Below, piece after piece: positions 6,860 through 13,949 of a DNA stretch of 15,720 bases. The translations under genes and the position numbers were made by a program. Source of the stretch: an uncultured Microbacterium sp. (GTDB taxonomy: Bacteria > Actinomycetota > Actinomycetes > Actinomycetales > Microbacteriaceae); contig CANSLE010000021.1 in assembly GCA_947647645.1 (NCBI GenBank), positions 1 through 15,720 on the forward strand, in the 5' to 3' direction. Position 1 is the first letter of the stretch, and each line of letters opens with the position of its first letter. The notes beneath the pieces are model-generated. The model ran no database searches. It was not told where the DNA came from and worked only from the letters and a program-made list of their open reading frames with translations.

Positions 6860-7744
6860 ATGGCAAACGGCGGACTGGGCGAGTTCCTCCGAACCCGTCG
6901 CGCCGTCCTCGACCCTGAGCAGGCCGGGCTCACCGGCTACGGTACCCGCCGCCGCGTGCCCGGGTTGCGGCGTGAAGAGGTCGCCCAACTCGCGGGTGTC
7001 AGCACCGCGTACTACATCCGTATCGAGCAGGGCGCCAGCACCAATGCCTCCGACGCCGTGCTGCTTGCCCTCGCCCGCGTCCTCCAGCTCGACACGACCG
7101 AAACCGATCACCTGTTCGACCTCGCCCGCCGCGACCCCCGCAAACCACGCAGACGCCGACACACCGAGAAGCCCTCACCGCACGCGGTCGCGATGTTGAG
7201 CTCCATCTCCGACCGGCCGGCCGTACTGCTCGGACGGCGCAACGACGTGCTCGCCTGGAACCGCCTCGGGCACCTCCTTATAGCGCCCCATGTGCCCTAC
7301 GAAGCGCCAGCAGACCCTGCGACCCGGCCCGCGCTTCCCCGAATGCTCTTCCTTGACCCGAAATTCCGCGGCGCCTACCAAGACTGGGACACCGAGGCCC
7401 GCACCTACGTCGCCTACCTTCGACTGCTCAGCGGCAAGCACCCCGATGATCAACACCTCACAGAACTCGTGGGCGAACTCTGCATGAAAGATGAGAGCTT
7501 CGCCGCTATGTGGGCCTCCGGCAGGGTCGGCGAATGCACCGCAGGCTCCAAGCGGCTGCATCACTCTCTCATCGGCAAAGTCGTCATCGACTTCCACCTG
7601 TGGGTTCAATCCGACAATCCTGATCACCGTATGGAGGTCTACGCCCCCACCGATCAGACATCAGCCGACGCTCTCGCTCTCCTTGGCACGCTGCAAAGCG
7701 ACACGACCACCAACAGAGAGTCAGTCTCCTCCCCATTGCGCTGA
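6860..7744 (+). CDS. XRE-family regulator with MmyB-like ligand-binding domain
   Basis: This is a 294-residue cytoplasmic transcription factor. The N-terminal helix-turn-helix spans about residues 6-80 (LGEFLRTRRAVLDPEQ, then LRREEVAQLAGVSTAYYIRI, then EQG). The typical RRRVPGLRREEVAQLAGVS sequence marks the actinobacterial MmyB-like group. The remaining two thirds (AVLLGRRNDVLAWNRLGHLL, GELCMKDESFAAMWASGRV) match the MmyB ligand-binding fold, a PAS-like pocket thought to bind fatty-acid-like or other small molecules. It is divergent from the DHA1 exporter and probably represses it until the exported compound appears. The short basic stretch RKPRRRRH near residue 95 joins the two domains. Confidence 0.9.
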   Translation: MANGGLGEFLRTRRAVLDPEQAGLTGYGTRRRVPGLRREEVAQLAGVSTAYYIRIEQGASTNASDAVLLALARVLQLDTTETDHLFDLARRDPRKPRRRRHTEKPSPHAVAMLSSISDRPAVLLGRRNDVLAWNRLGHLLIAPHVPYEAPADPATRPALPRMLFLDPKFRGAYQDWDTEARTYVAYLRLLSGKHPDDQHLTELVGELCMKDESFAAMWASGRVGECTAGSKRLHHSLIGKVVIDFHLWVQSDNPDHRMEVYAPTDQTSADALALLGTLQSDTTTNRESVSSPLR

Positions 7745-7896
7745 CGACTTCCTCCAAGACCGCCAACAAGGTCATTCAACGGTGCCACACCTGCCCGCCG
7801 CGCGTGACGAGACCGTCGAAGCGTTTCACGTCGGCCCGTGCGGAGTACCGCGCCGAGGTCCTCGCCCACCGCGTCGAGCTCATCTGGCGCGCCTAA
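7745..7896 (+). pseudogene. Orphan coding-like C-terminal tail, origin unknown
   Basis: The frame running from 7745 to the TAA at 7894-7896 reads through to a tail KRFTSARAEYRAEVLAHRVE then LIWRA. Its last 22 sense codons almost all end in G or C, which is what a real gene looks like in this genome, yet there is no start codon or ribosome binding site upstream. It looks like the 3' end of a gene cut off by rearrangement. I do not recognise the family. The alternative is chance bias in high-GC DNA. Confidence 0.25.
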
Positions 7897-7948
7897 CTCC
7901 ACGGATCGAGTGCCTGAGTGACGATAAGTCAAGGGCGGAGAGTCGATG

Positions 7949-7992
7949 TCAGAATCGATATCTGATTGAGTGCGAGATTTGGCGCCTAAGCT
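7949..7992 (+). promoter_or_regulatory. LysR promoter with inverted-repeat operator candidate
   Basis: TCAGA (7949-7953) and TCTGA (7961-7965) form an inverted repeat with a 7-base spacer, the size expected for a LysR-type site. It ends against a -35-like TTGAGT (7966-7971), with a -10-like TAAGCT at 7987-7992; the 15-base gap is slightly short. A transcript starting near 7999 would leave room for the GGAG before the ATG at 8024. The site probably mediates autoregulation. Confidence 0.4.
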
Positions 7993-8023
7993 TGACTGAA
8001 GATCACTCTCTTGGAGACATGTG

Positions 8024-8959
8024 ATGCCGTCCAGACGGATTCCGAGCACATCTACGTTGCTTGCGTTCGAGGCAGCAGCGCGGCATGGGAGCTTTTCTCT
8101 CGCCGCGCAGGAGCTCGTCGTCACGGAGGGAGCGGTCAGCAGGCAGATCGCACGGCTAGAGACATTCCTGCGCGTGCCTCTGTTCGCTCGCGGTGGCAAC
8201 AGGGTTGACCTCACCGCGCACGGTGCTCGCTACGCCGAGGAGGTGGGGCGGCTTCTCGCGTCGTTGGAGCAGTCGACTCTCCAGGTCATGACGACTCCGG
8301 TTCGGAAACACGTGCTGGAACTGGCCGTGATCGGCACATTCGCGACCAAGTGGCTGATTCCTCGGCTTCCATCGTTCGCACGCGAACACGCCGATACTGT
8401 GATCAATCTCAGTACCCGCAACGCCCCGTTCGTATTGGGCGGAACCATCTTCGATGCGGCCATCACGTTCACACACCCGGCATGGGCGGGCGTTGAATCC
8501 CGGTACCTCTTCCGCAGTGCGTTGGTCCCTGTCTGCCGGCCAGACCTGGTCGCGCCATCCCGCCGGGGGGACAGCGCCGTCTTGTCCACGTTGCCGTTGC
8601 TGCACAAGATGGCCACGCCGGAGAGCTGGCCCGACTATGCACGCGAGTTCGAGATCGACTTGCAGGGCGCAGCCATAGGAGGTCGGTTCGAACAGTTCTC
8701 GATGCTGATCGAAGCGGCGCATGCCGGTCTCGGTGTCGCACTGGTGCCCTATCTCTACGTTGCTGACGGGATCAGAGCGGGAGAGCTCATCGCGCTAGGT
8801 CCGCCCGGGCGCGATACCGGAAAGGACTTCATCCTCGTGACCGGAGCGCGGTCTCAGCAGGCGGATCTGCTCGAGGAGTTCGCCGATTGGTTGATGGCAG
8901 AGGCGACTTCGGATGCGCCGCCACGCGCCCCAGCGGGCTCGATCAGTCCGCGTCCGTGA
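8024..8959 (+). CDS. LysR-family transcriptional regulator, GcvA-like
   Basis: This 311-residue regulator has an N-terminal winged helix-turn-helix (residues about 8-66: LLAFEAAARHGSFSLAAQEL, then TEGAVSRQIARLE, then VPLFARGGNRVDLTAHG) and a periplasmic-binding-protein-like effector domain (about 90-300). The PSTSTLLAFEAAARHGSFS opening is that of the GcvA/AmpR branch, which is common in Proteobacteria. The ATG at 8024 is preferred over the GTG at 8021 because GGAG lies seven bases before it. The 3' end overlaps the convergent hydrolase gene by 17 bp. It probably activates that minus-strand operon in response to a pathway compound; this is inferred from position only. Confidence 0.9.
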   Translation: MPSRRIPSTSTLLAFEAAARHGSFSLAAQELVVTEGAVSRQIARLETFLRVPLFARGGNRVDLTAHGARYAEEVGRLLASLEQSTLQVMTTPVRKHVLELAVIGTFATKWLIPRLPSFAREHADTVINLSTRNAPFVLGGTIFDAAITFTHPAWAGVESRYLFRSALVPVCRPDLVAPSRRGDSAVLSTLPLLHKMATPESWPDYAREFEIDLQGAAIGGRFEQFSMLIEAAHAGLGVALVPYLYVADGIRAGELIALGPPGRDTGKDFILVTGARSQQADLLEEFADWLMAEATSDAPPRAPAGSISPRP

Positions 8960-9782
8960 TCGCGTATCCGTTGCTCGTGCGAGTTACGCGGGCGAATCCA
9001 TGCTCATTCAAGTGCGCACCGGCGACGAGCAGGTCTTCGGAACTCGCCATGTCAAGAGTCTTCAGACGAGATGCCGCGGCGCTGATCGGATCGTTGTCCA
9101 GGATCACCGAAGCCTCCGGCCTCGCCGTCTGGATCAAGGGGAAGTGGACCGTGTCGCCCCAGAACAATGCGCTCTGTGTCGGCCCGTCGATGAGATAGCC
9201 GGTGTGTCCCTTGGTGTGCCCGTGGAGCGCGATTGCCTCGATGCCAGGCAGTGCTTCGCCGGCTGTGGATGGACGCAAGCGATCCGCGTAGGCATCAAGT
9301 GCCCTGCGGGCGATGCGGAAGTTGCCACGGGCGCGTTCGTTCGCATGGGCGAGGTTCGCGTCGTCACGCCAGAAATCAACCTCCCGGTGGTCGATGATCA
9401 GTTCGGCGTTCGGGAAGGTCGCCTGCCCGGCGCCGTCGGTGAGCCCGCCGATGTGGTCAGGGTGCGCGTGCGTGAGCAGAACGGCATCCACGTCCGAAGG
9501 ATGCACTCCTACCAAGGGCAGGTGTTCCTTCAGCCTATTGCCCCACTGATTGACGCCCCCTGCCCCCGCGTCCACGAGCACAATGTGCCCGTTGCCGCGC
9601 AGCACGTAGCTGTTGATGTGCATCGGCGAGTGGTCATCTGTGCCGCTGCGCCGATTCAGCTCGGACGCCTCGTCCTGGTCGATGCCCATCAGCATGTCCA
9701 GGCTCGCGGTGAGGTATCCGTCGCTGAGCGCGATGATTGTGTAGTCACCGATCGTGACGTGGGGGAAAGGATGGCCCGTCAT
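8943..9782 (-). CDS. Metallo-beta-lactamase-fold hydrolase
   Basis: The 279-residue product is a binuclear metal hydrolase of the MBL superfamily. The zinc ligands are all visible: HAHPDH at 105-110 (in LLTHAHPDHIGG), H193 in KGHTGY, D210 in FWGDTVHFP and H257 in AGAHLNEHG. The DAGAGG at 71-76 before the first motif is typical of the lactonase-like branch that includes quorum-quenching AHL lactonases and other ring-opening hydrolases. No signal peptide is seen, so it is cytoplasmic. AAAGTGAG lies a few bases before the ATG. It is the last gene of a minus-strand operon with a tautomerase-like gene and an unknown protein, which points to hydrolysis of a lactone or thioester in a small catabolic or detoxification route. 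The substrate is unproven. Confidence 0.88.
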   Translation of the reverse strand: MTGHPFPHVTIGDYTIIALSDGYLTASLDMLMGIDQDEASELNRRSGTDDHSPMHINSYVLRGNGHIVLVDAGAGGVNQWGNRLKEHLPLVGVHPSDVDAVLLTHAHPDHIGGLTDGAGQATFPNAELIIDHREVDFWRDDANLAHANERARGNFRIARRALDAYADRLRPSTAGEALPGIEAIALHGHTKGHTGYLIDGPTQSALFWGDTVHFPLIQTARPEASVILDNDPISAAASRLKTLDMASSEDLLVAGAHLNEHGFARVTRTSNGYAITDAD

Positions 9783-9804
9783 CGTCGCTCACTTTCTGAA
9801 CGTG

Positions 9805-10039
9805 TTAGTTGCGTGCGTGGATGTGCTGCTTGTCGAAGCTGAAACAGCGGATTCGCGCGATGTGCCCGGTGTGCGTCGTGATGAGATCATCGAGTTGCTG
9901 CATCAAGAGGGCCATAACTTTTGTCGCGCGCGGCCCGAAGAGTGCCGGTACAGGCTTCAGTGCACTGCGCGGTGAGGCTGTCCGGTGCGTGCTCTGACGG
10001 CATCGCCTCGGCATCGAGGTACATGGTGATGTTCGGCAT
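9805..10039 (-). pseudogene. Tautomerase-like gene broken by a frameshift or internal deletion
   Basis: From the ATG at 10039 the minus strand reads MPNITMYLDAEAMPSEH and onward, with proline directly after the start methionine as in 4-oxalocrotonate tautomerases, where that Pro is the catalytic base. The frame then stops. A run of four T at 9919-9922 (AAAA in the gene) marks where dropping one base would join it to KVMALLMQQLDDLITTHTGH and IARIRCFSFDKQHIHARN, ending at 9805. The total, 235 bases, is one more than a multiple of three. The joined product would be about 77 residues. The second half looks like the tail of a longer protein, so a deletion that changed frame is also possible. It sits seven bases downstream of the 10046 gene and 22 bases before the hydrolase. 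Confidence 0.55.
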
Positions 10040-10045
10040 CTGCCG

Positions 10046-10582
10046 CTATCCCGCCGTCGTGCGTGCCGAGGTGAGTCGTGGAGTCATGGGGAGGTAGGGA
10101 TGGACCTCGTCCGGCAACTTCGAGAGGTCGGGCATGTCCGCGGCGGCAGCGCTCGCCAGCCAACGGCGCCGGGGGTGTTTCTCCATCGCCACCGCATGCA
10201 TCGCCTGAGGCATGAGCCCGAGCTGAGCTAACGCGTCGGGGCCAGACGAGGTGAGAAGGAGGACTTCGCCGGTCGTCACGTCCGGAGCAGCCGGATCCAC
10301 TCCGTCATAGAGGTTCCGATGCCAGTCGGTGATGTCGGACTGCCAACGCCCGAAGTTGCCTCCACCCTTTTCGCGGTATTCGTCACCGTTGAGCACATCA
10401 AGACCATCAATGTTGTGGACGGCGAGATAGACGGGGCATCCCGAGCGGATCGCCTTGAACCGCTGCGACGTGTGAAATCCCGAGACGGAGACGAGCGCGG
10501 GTAACTTTCGGCCGGAGTAGAACTCATTCCACTCGGTCTCACGCAGAGGTTCCGCAAAACTGCACTCAACGGTATAGATCAT
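10046..10582 (-). CDS. Protein of unknown function, possible dimeric alpha-beta barrel fold
   Basis: I do not recognise a named family for this 178-residue soluble protein. The start MIYTVECSFAEPLRETEWNE and the segment KLPALVSVSGFHTSQRFKAI (27-46) have the beta-alpha-beta rhythm of EthD/ABM-like ferredoxin-fold domains. A strand-like VYLAVHNIDGLDVLNG (about 51-66) follows, then ITDWHRNLYDG (about 84-94). The second half, with TGEVLLLTS and MPQAMHAVAMEK, may be a second copy of the fold. The ATG is supported by GGGAG six bases before it. A TAATAT (10614-10619) could be its -10. It heads the operon with the tautomerase-like gene and MBL hydrolase. ABM-fold proteins often act as small oxygenases or isomerases, but no function can be claimed. 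Confidence 0.7.
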   Translation of the reverse strand: MIYTVECSFAEPLRETEWNEFYSGRKLPALVSVSGFHTSQRFKAIRSGCPVYLAVHNIDGLDVLNGDEYREKGGGNFGRWQSDITDWHRNLYDGVDPAAPDVTTGEVLLLTSSGPDALAQLGLMPQAMHAVAMEKHPRRRWLASAAAADMPDLSKLPDEVHPYLPMTPRLTSARTTAG

Positions 10583-10734
10583 CCGATGCTCCCGTCACTA
10601 TGATCTCTAGTCAATATTAGGAGTCGTTGACCATCGATTCACAGCGATTCTGGTCGAGCTTTCGGCACTTCAGTATGACTTTTGGTCACTGTTGAGAAGC
10701 CGGATCCCAAGGAGTTCCGAGACGACGACCTCTC

Positions 10735-11136
10735 TCAGGACGCAGGACTCCAGGGAACATCGGATGTCTGACGGGACCGGATCACCGCCCCTTTCAACGC
10801 GTCGTTGTCCACGATCATCTGGCCACCGTAGACACGCAGCGGGAGATCGTTGGTGCCGATGTCGTCAAGCTCTATCGCACACATATCGCCGGCGTTGAGC
10901 ACGACAGGCTTGCGGTGCTTCCGGGATTCGAGTCGCTTGACTCGACCGAGCAGGATGCGGTCACCGACGAGCAAGGTCGCAGGGGCTCCCACCGCGACGG
11001 CGCCCGATTCAACGGAACCAGTGAAGAGCCGGCCTCTGCCGGTGATCGTGAACACGTCCTCAACGCGGAAAAGAAACGGAGCATTCACATCAATCGTCTC
11101 ATCGAGCGGCTTTGACGCTTTACGGAAGAGGGCCAT
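10735..11136 (-). CDS. Free-standing EF-Tu domain-2-like protein
   Basis: The 133-residue protein consists almost wholly of a translation-factor domain 2 beta-barrel. FRVEDVFTITGRGRLFTGSV (about 23-42) matches the opening of EF-Tu domain 2 (VEDVFSI-GRGTVVTGRVE), followed by ESGAVAVGAPATLL, GRVKRLESRKHRKPV and LNAGDMCAIELDDI. The GTPase domain and domain 3 are absent, so it cannot act as an elongation factor. Similar short proteins occur in Actinobacteria with unknown role. GGAGG is only one base from the ATG, an unusually tight spacing; the true start or initiation mode is uncertain. It lies 60 bp downstream of the DHA2 exporter gene on the same strand and might be co-transcribed. Upstream at 10583-10734 no gene is seen. 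Confidence 0.75.
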   Translation of the reverse strand: MALFRKASKPLDETIDVNAPFLFRVEDVFTITGRGRLFTGSVESGAVAVGAPATLLVGDRILLGRVKRLESRKHRKPVVLNAGDMCAIELDDIGTNDLPLRVYGGQMIVDNDALKGAVIRSRQTSDVPWSPAS

Positions 11137-11196
11137 ACCTCCAGCCTAACGACGGTACGAACGACGGCACGGCAACGAGTGAGGCCACCGAGGCCG

Positions 11197-12603
11197 TCAC
11201 CGCCGATCTCGAGCGCATCGGTGTCGTGCGCCCCGTCGCGATGGAGCAGAACGTCCACGCCAGCGAAGAGCGAGGAGCACGATCGCGGTTGCCGCGGCGC
11301 AGACGCTCGCGGTGATGAGGGCCATGGCGATGAGCGTGTGCGACCACTGCGTGTGGTCGTGTCCGGGTTGGTAGATGCGCACCGCGGTGGCACCGGCCGC
11401 GACACCCAGGCTGATCCCGAGTTGACGTGCCGCGTTGACGACGCTGGAGGAGGCGCCGGTCTGCGAAGGCGCTACCCCTTGCATGGCGGCGGCGGGGAGG
11501 ACGGGTGAGATGAGCCCGGAGCCGATCCCGGTCAGGAGCAGCGCGGGCAGGATGGCCTGCCACCCGGGCACCGCCGCAGGGAGGGCGAAGCCGAGGCATC
11601 CGGCTCCGCAGAACACCAGGCCGATTGCGAATGGGACGTGCCGCTGGAGTCCACCGATCCACGGGCCCAGAAGCGCAGAGGTGGCGAAGAAGATCACCGG
11701 TTGCACGGAGAGGACCATCGCGGTTCCTACCGGGGTGACGCCAAGTGCATCTTGGAGCCAGGAGGAGACCGCGGGGAGTGGTCCGAACGCAGCGAAATAG
11801 TACGCAGCGGCAACGACGATCGCGACGAGGAGGACCTGGTTGTGGATGAGCACCGCGCCGATCATCGCCGTGGCCGGGTGGCGCTGTTCGTGGACCACGA
11901 ATCCGATGCCCAGCATCGCGGAGAGCGCGAGCATCAGCAGCGCCGTCGCACTCATGCCGTGGTCGGCGAATACGAGGGTGGCGATCACGAGCCCGCCGAT
12001 AGCCGTACTGAGCAGGATCATTCCATGCACGTTCAGCCGGCCACGCACGGTCGCTTGGTCAGGGGGAATGCGTGCTGCGGTCAGGATGGCGGCGCCAAGG
12101 GCGATGGGGATGGCGGCGGCGAAGATGGCGCGCCAGCCGAGGGCGGACAGGAGTCCGCCGGAGACGTTGCCGACGGCGGCGGCCAGCCCCGATACGGCAC
12201 CCCAGATCGCGAATGCACGGTGCCTGGCTCGGCCGCTGTAGCTGGACTCCAGTAGCGGCAAGGTGGTCGCGAACATCGCTGCGGCGGCGATCCCCTGCAC
12301 AAGTCGAGCCAGAGTCAATACGACAACATTCGGGGCCAGTGCGCATGTCAATGACGCGACAGCGAACGCGATCAGGCTCCAAATGAGGATCCGGCGCCTA
12401 CCGATCCGGTCGCCGATAGTTCCCAGAGGGATGAGAAGCGCAGCGAGCGCGATGGTGTACGCATCGATCACCCATTGCAGAGCGCCAAAACTGCTCTGGA
12501 GGTCCGCGGCGATCACTGGCATTGCGACGGTCACGATTGTGGAGTACGCGAGAAGGAGGAAGGTCGCGGTGCAGGAGACGATCAGCGGTACCTGTCGTCT
12601 CAT
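11197..12603 (-). CDS. DHA2 (EmrB/QacA-type) MFS multidrug exporter
   Basis: This 468-residue membrane protein fits the 14-helix drug:proton antiporter 2 branch. The first helix is followed by MPVIAADLQSSFGALQWVID (about 28-47) and then YTIALAALLIPLGTIGDRIG and RRRILI, which is MFS motif A. ARLVQGIAAAAMFATTLPLL is the motif B region. GALLAVGN-type motif C appears as SGLAAAVGNVSGGLLSALGW, then RAIF. The ATG at 12603 follows AGAGGA at about seven bases. A long in-frame extension further upstream is rejected because it lies antisense to araC-type coding sequence. The C-terminal arginine-rich tail is cytoplasmic. AraC-type control is likely, since tandem repeats lie upstream; candidate cargo is a drug or siderophore. 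Confidence 0.88.
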   Translation of the reverse strand: MRRQVPLIVSCTATFLLLAYSTIVTVAMPVIAADLQSSFGALQWVIDAYTIALAALLIPLGTIGDRIGRRRILIWSLIAFAVASLTCALAPNVVVLTLARLVQGIAAAAMFATTLPLLESSYSGRARHRAFAIWGAVSGLAAAVGNVSGGLLSALGWRAIFAAAIPIALGAAILTAARIPPDQATVRGRLNVHGMILLSTAIGGLVIATLVFADHGMSATALLMLALSAMLGIGFVVHEQRHPATAMIGAVLIHNQVLLVAIVVAAAYYFAAFGPLPAVSSWLQDALGVTPVGTAMVLSVQPVIFFATSALLGPWIGGLQRHVPFAIGLVFCGAGCLGFALPAAVPGWQAILPALLLTGIGSGLISPVLPAAAMQGVAPSQTGASSSVVNAARQLGISLGVAAGATAVRIYQPGHDHTQWSHTLIAMALITASVCAAATAIVLLALRWRGRSAPSRRGARHRCARDRR

Positions 12604-12687
12604 GCATCTGTCCTCTGAGTGAGCGTGCGGGTCGCCGCAGCCGAACGGCGGCGCATATCGATCGTCTCTCCGGGATGCTGAGGTAGG

Positions 12688-12722
12688 TGTGGAGCAAGCG
12701 GCTCGTCCATGTGGAGCGAGCG
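12688..12722. promoter_or_regulatory. Direct repeats upstream of the DHA2 exporter, candidate AraC activator site
   Basis: TGTGGAGCAAGCG (12688-12700) and TGTGGAGCGAGCG (12710-12722) match at 12 of 13 bases with a 22-bp period, about two helix turns. That suits the direct-repeat half-sites used by AraC-family activators. On the minus strand a -10-like GATATG (12654-12659) would place the -35 at about 12677-12682, so the nearer repeat ends about six bases before it, a class-II-activator geometry. The araC-type gene is next door. The repeat is seen directly; the binding protein is inference. Confidence 0.6.
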
Positions 12723-12776
12723 ACGTGATCACGGATAGGTTGTCGCGCGCTGCCCTGGCGGCCAACGGTGGGAGAT

Positions 12777-13799
12777 CTAAGAGTGCGTGTTCCGATACTC
12801 GGCCGGGGTGCATCCGAGGCGGCGGCGGAAGGCGTACACGAAGTTGCTCGCTGCCGCGTACCCAACCTCGGACCCGATGCGCTCGACCGTCCAGTCCGTG
12901 TCGATGAGCAGATCGGCCGCTCGCTCCAAGCAATGACGGCGGTGGTACTGCAGAGGGGGGAGCCCGAACAACGACGTGAACCCGCGGGTCAGACGCTTCG
13001 GACTCATCGATAGCAGCCGCGCTACCTCGGCGAGAGTCGGCAGCTCGTGACGCTCCCGCCACAAGATCAACGGGACCGTGTGCAACGCGGCGACCTCATG
13101 ATCAGCCAGTCCAGACGTGTTCCCGCGCTCTGCCTCACTCGAAGACGCGTCGAAGAGGAGTCCGAGAACGGCCATTACCCTCGACTCCATCAATAGTGTT
13201 TTGCCAGCAGTCTCCGCACGCAATACGAATAACTCCGCGAGCTGATTCGGCACACCGTGCAGCTGGTTGCCCTGACCCAAATAGAGCTCATTGCCCCGGG
13301 ACGAGCCCAGTCGCTTGAGCGACGACGTGAATGCATCCACGCCAACGCTGCCGAGATACGGTGAGAGCCCGTCCCGACGACCGGTCAGCGACACACCGCG
13401 ATACCGCTGACCCGCGGGATGGACGAGCATTCCCTGGGTCGCTCGCGGAGGTGTCAAAGACGACGAGAACTGGCGCAAATCGCTCTGCCCGGCCTCTTCC
13501 TCGACGATGCGCAACTGGCCGTCAAGACACGCCTCCAACTCGAAGCGCTCAGCCGAGAAGTGATATCCCACCCGGTGATCCGTCTTGAACTGCACGTCAT
13601 ACCGCACCACGCGCAGCCCGCCCTGCAACCGCGTCACCTCGATCGATCCCTGGCCGATCTCAGGACGCAGCGAATACGTAGTGACATTCGGCGCGATACG
13701 CCCCCTGTCTTCCTCCGCGATCGCGGCGTAGTAGGAAGCGTACTGACCTTCCTGCTCAGCTGAGCCGAGCTCGCCAGACAGGTTGTGGAGGCGCGACAT
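12777..13799 (-). CDS. AraC/XylS-family regulator, possibly siderophore-responsive
   Basis: This is a 340-residue regulator. The C-terminal double helix-turn-helix runs from about residue 240 to 338: LPTLAEVARLLSMSPKRLTR, then GFTSLFGLPPLQYHRR, then WTVERIGSEVGYAAASNFVY and AFRRRLGCTPAEYR, which is the family signature. The N-terminal 200 residues form a sensor domain (FELEACLDGQLRIVEEEAGQ, GMLVHPAGQRYRGVSLTGR) that resembles the PchR-like group controlling siderophore genes, though the match is loose. No good ribosome binding site precedes the ATG at 13799. An iron-box-like sequence lies five bases upstream. It is followed after 173 bp by the DHA2 exporter, its likely target. An iron-gated siderophore export or uptake circuit is a reasonable but unproven reading. 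Confidence 0.87.
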   Translation of the reverse strand: MSRLHNLSGELGSAEQEGQYASYYAAIAEEDRGRIAPNVTTYSLRPEIGQGSIEVTRLQGGLRVVRYDVQFKTDHRVGYHFSAERFELEACLDGQLRIVEEEAGQSDLRQFSSSLTPPRATQGMLVHPAGQRYRGVSLTGRRDGLSPYLGSVGVDAFTSSLKRLGSSRGNELYLGQGNQLHGVPNQLAELFVLRAETAGKTLLMESRVMAVLGLLFDASSSEAERGNTSGLADHEVAALHTVPLILWRERHELPTLAEVARLLSMSPKRLTRGFTSLFGLPPLQYHRRHCLERAADLLIDTDWTVERIGSEVGYAAASNFVYAFRRRLGCTPAEYRNTHS

Positions 13800-13803
13800 G
13801 GAA

Positions 13804-13821
13804 GCAAGTTTGCCTCACCTA
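13804..13821 (-). promoter_or_regulatory. Iron-box-like (DtxR/IdeR) site at the araC-type gene
   Basis: The minus strand reads TAGGTGAGGCAAACTTGC, 13 of 19 positions against TTAGGTTAGGCTAACCTAA when one flanking base is included. Matches are concentrated in the left and central part (TAGGTNAGGCNAAC). It lies immediately before the AraC start codon, where repressor binding would block transcription. The right arm is degenerate, so this is a candidate only. Confidence 0.4.
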
Positions 13822-13949
13822 CCATTGCGAGTGAGGTCGCCAGGACGTGCTGGTGCACGCGCTCGCCGCGGCGGAGGCCGATCTCCACAGCGAGCGTCGC
13901 AGCGAGCATGAGCAGGGGTCGCGCTGGGGTCTCGAGGCATCGGGCGGGC

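Noticed and set aside
10645..10652. CGATTCTG upstream of the 10046-10582 gene, complementary to CAGAATCG in the LysR operator candidate
   Set aside because: An 8-base match between two intergenic regions of about 150 bp is expected by chance.
1..10725. TTCCGAGACGA occurring at 1-11 and again near 10715-10725, as a possible direct repeat or attachment site
   Set aside because: Many 11-base repeats are expected by chance in a window of this size, and nothing else at the two places is shared.
12604..13062. N-terminal extension of the DHA2 exporter frame
   Set aside because: It overlaps the AraC gene in another frame on the same strand, and a good ribosome binding site supports the ATG at 12603.
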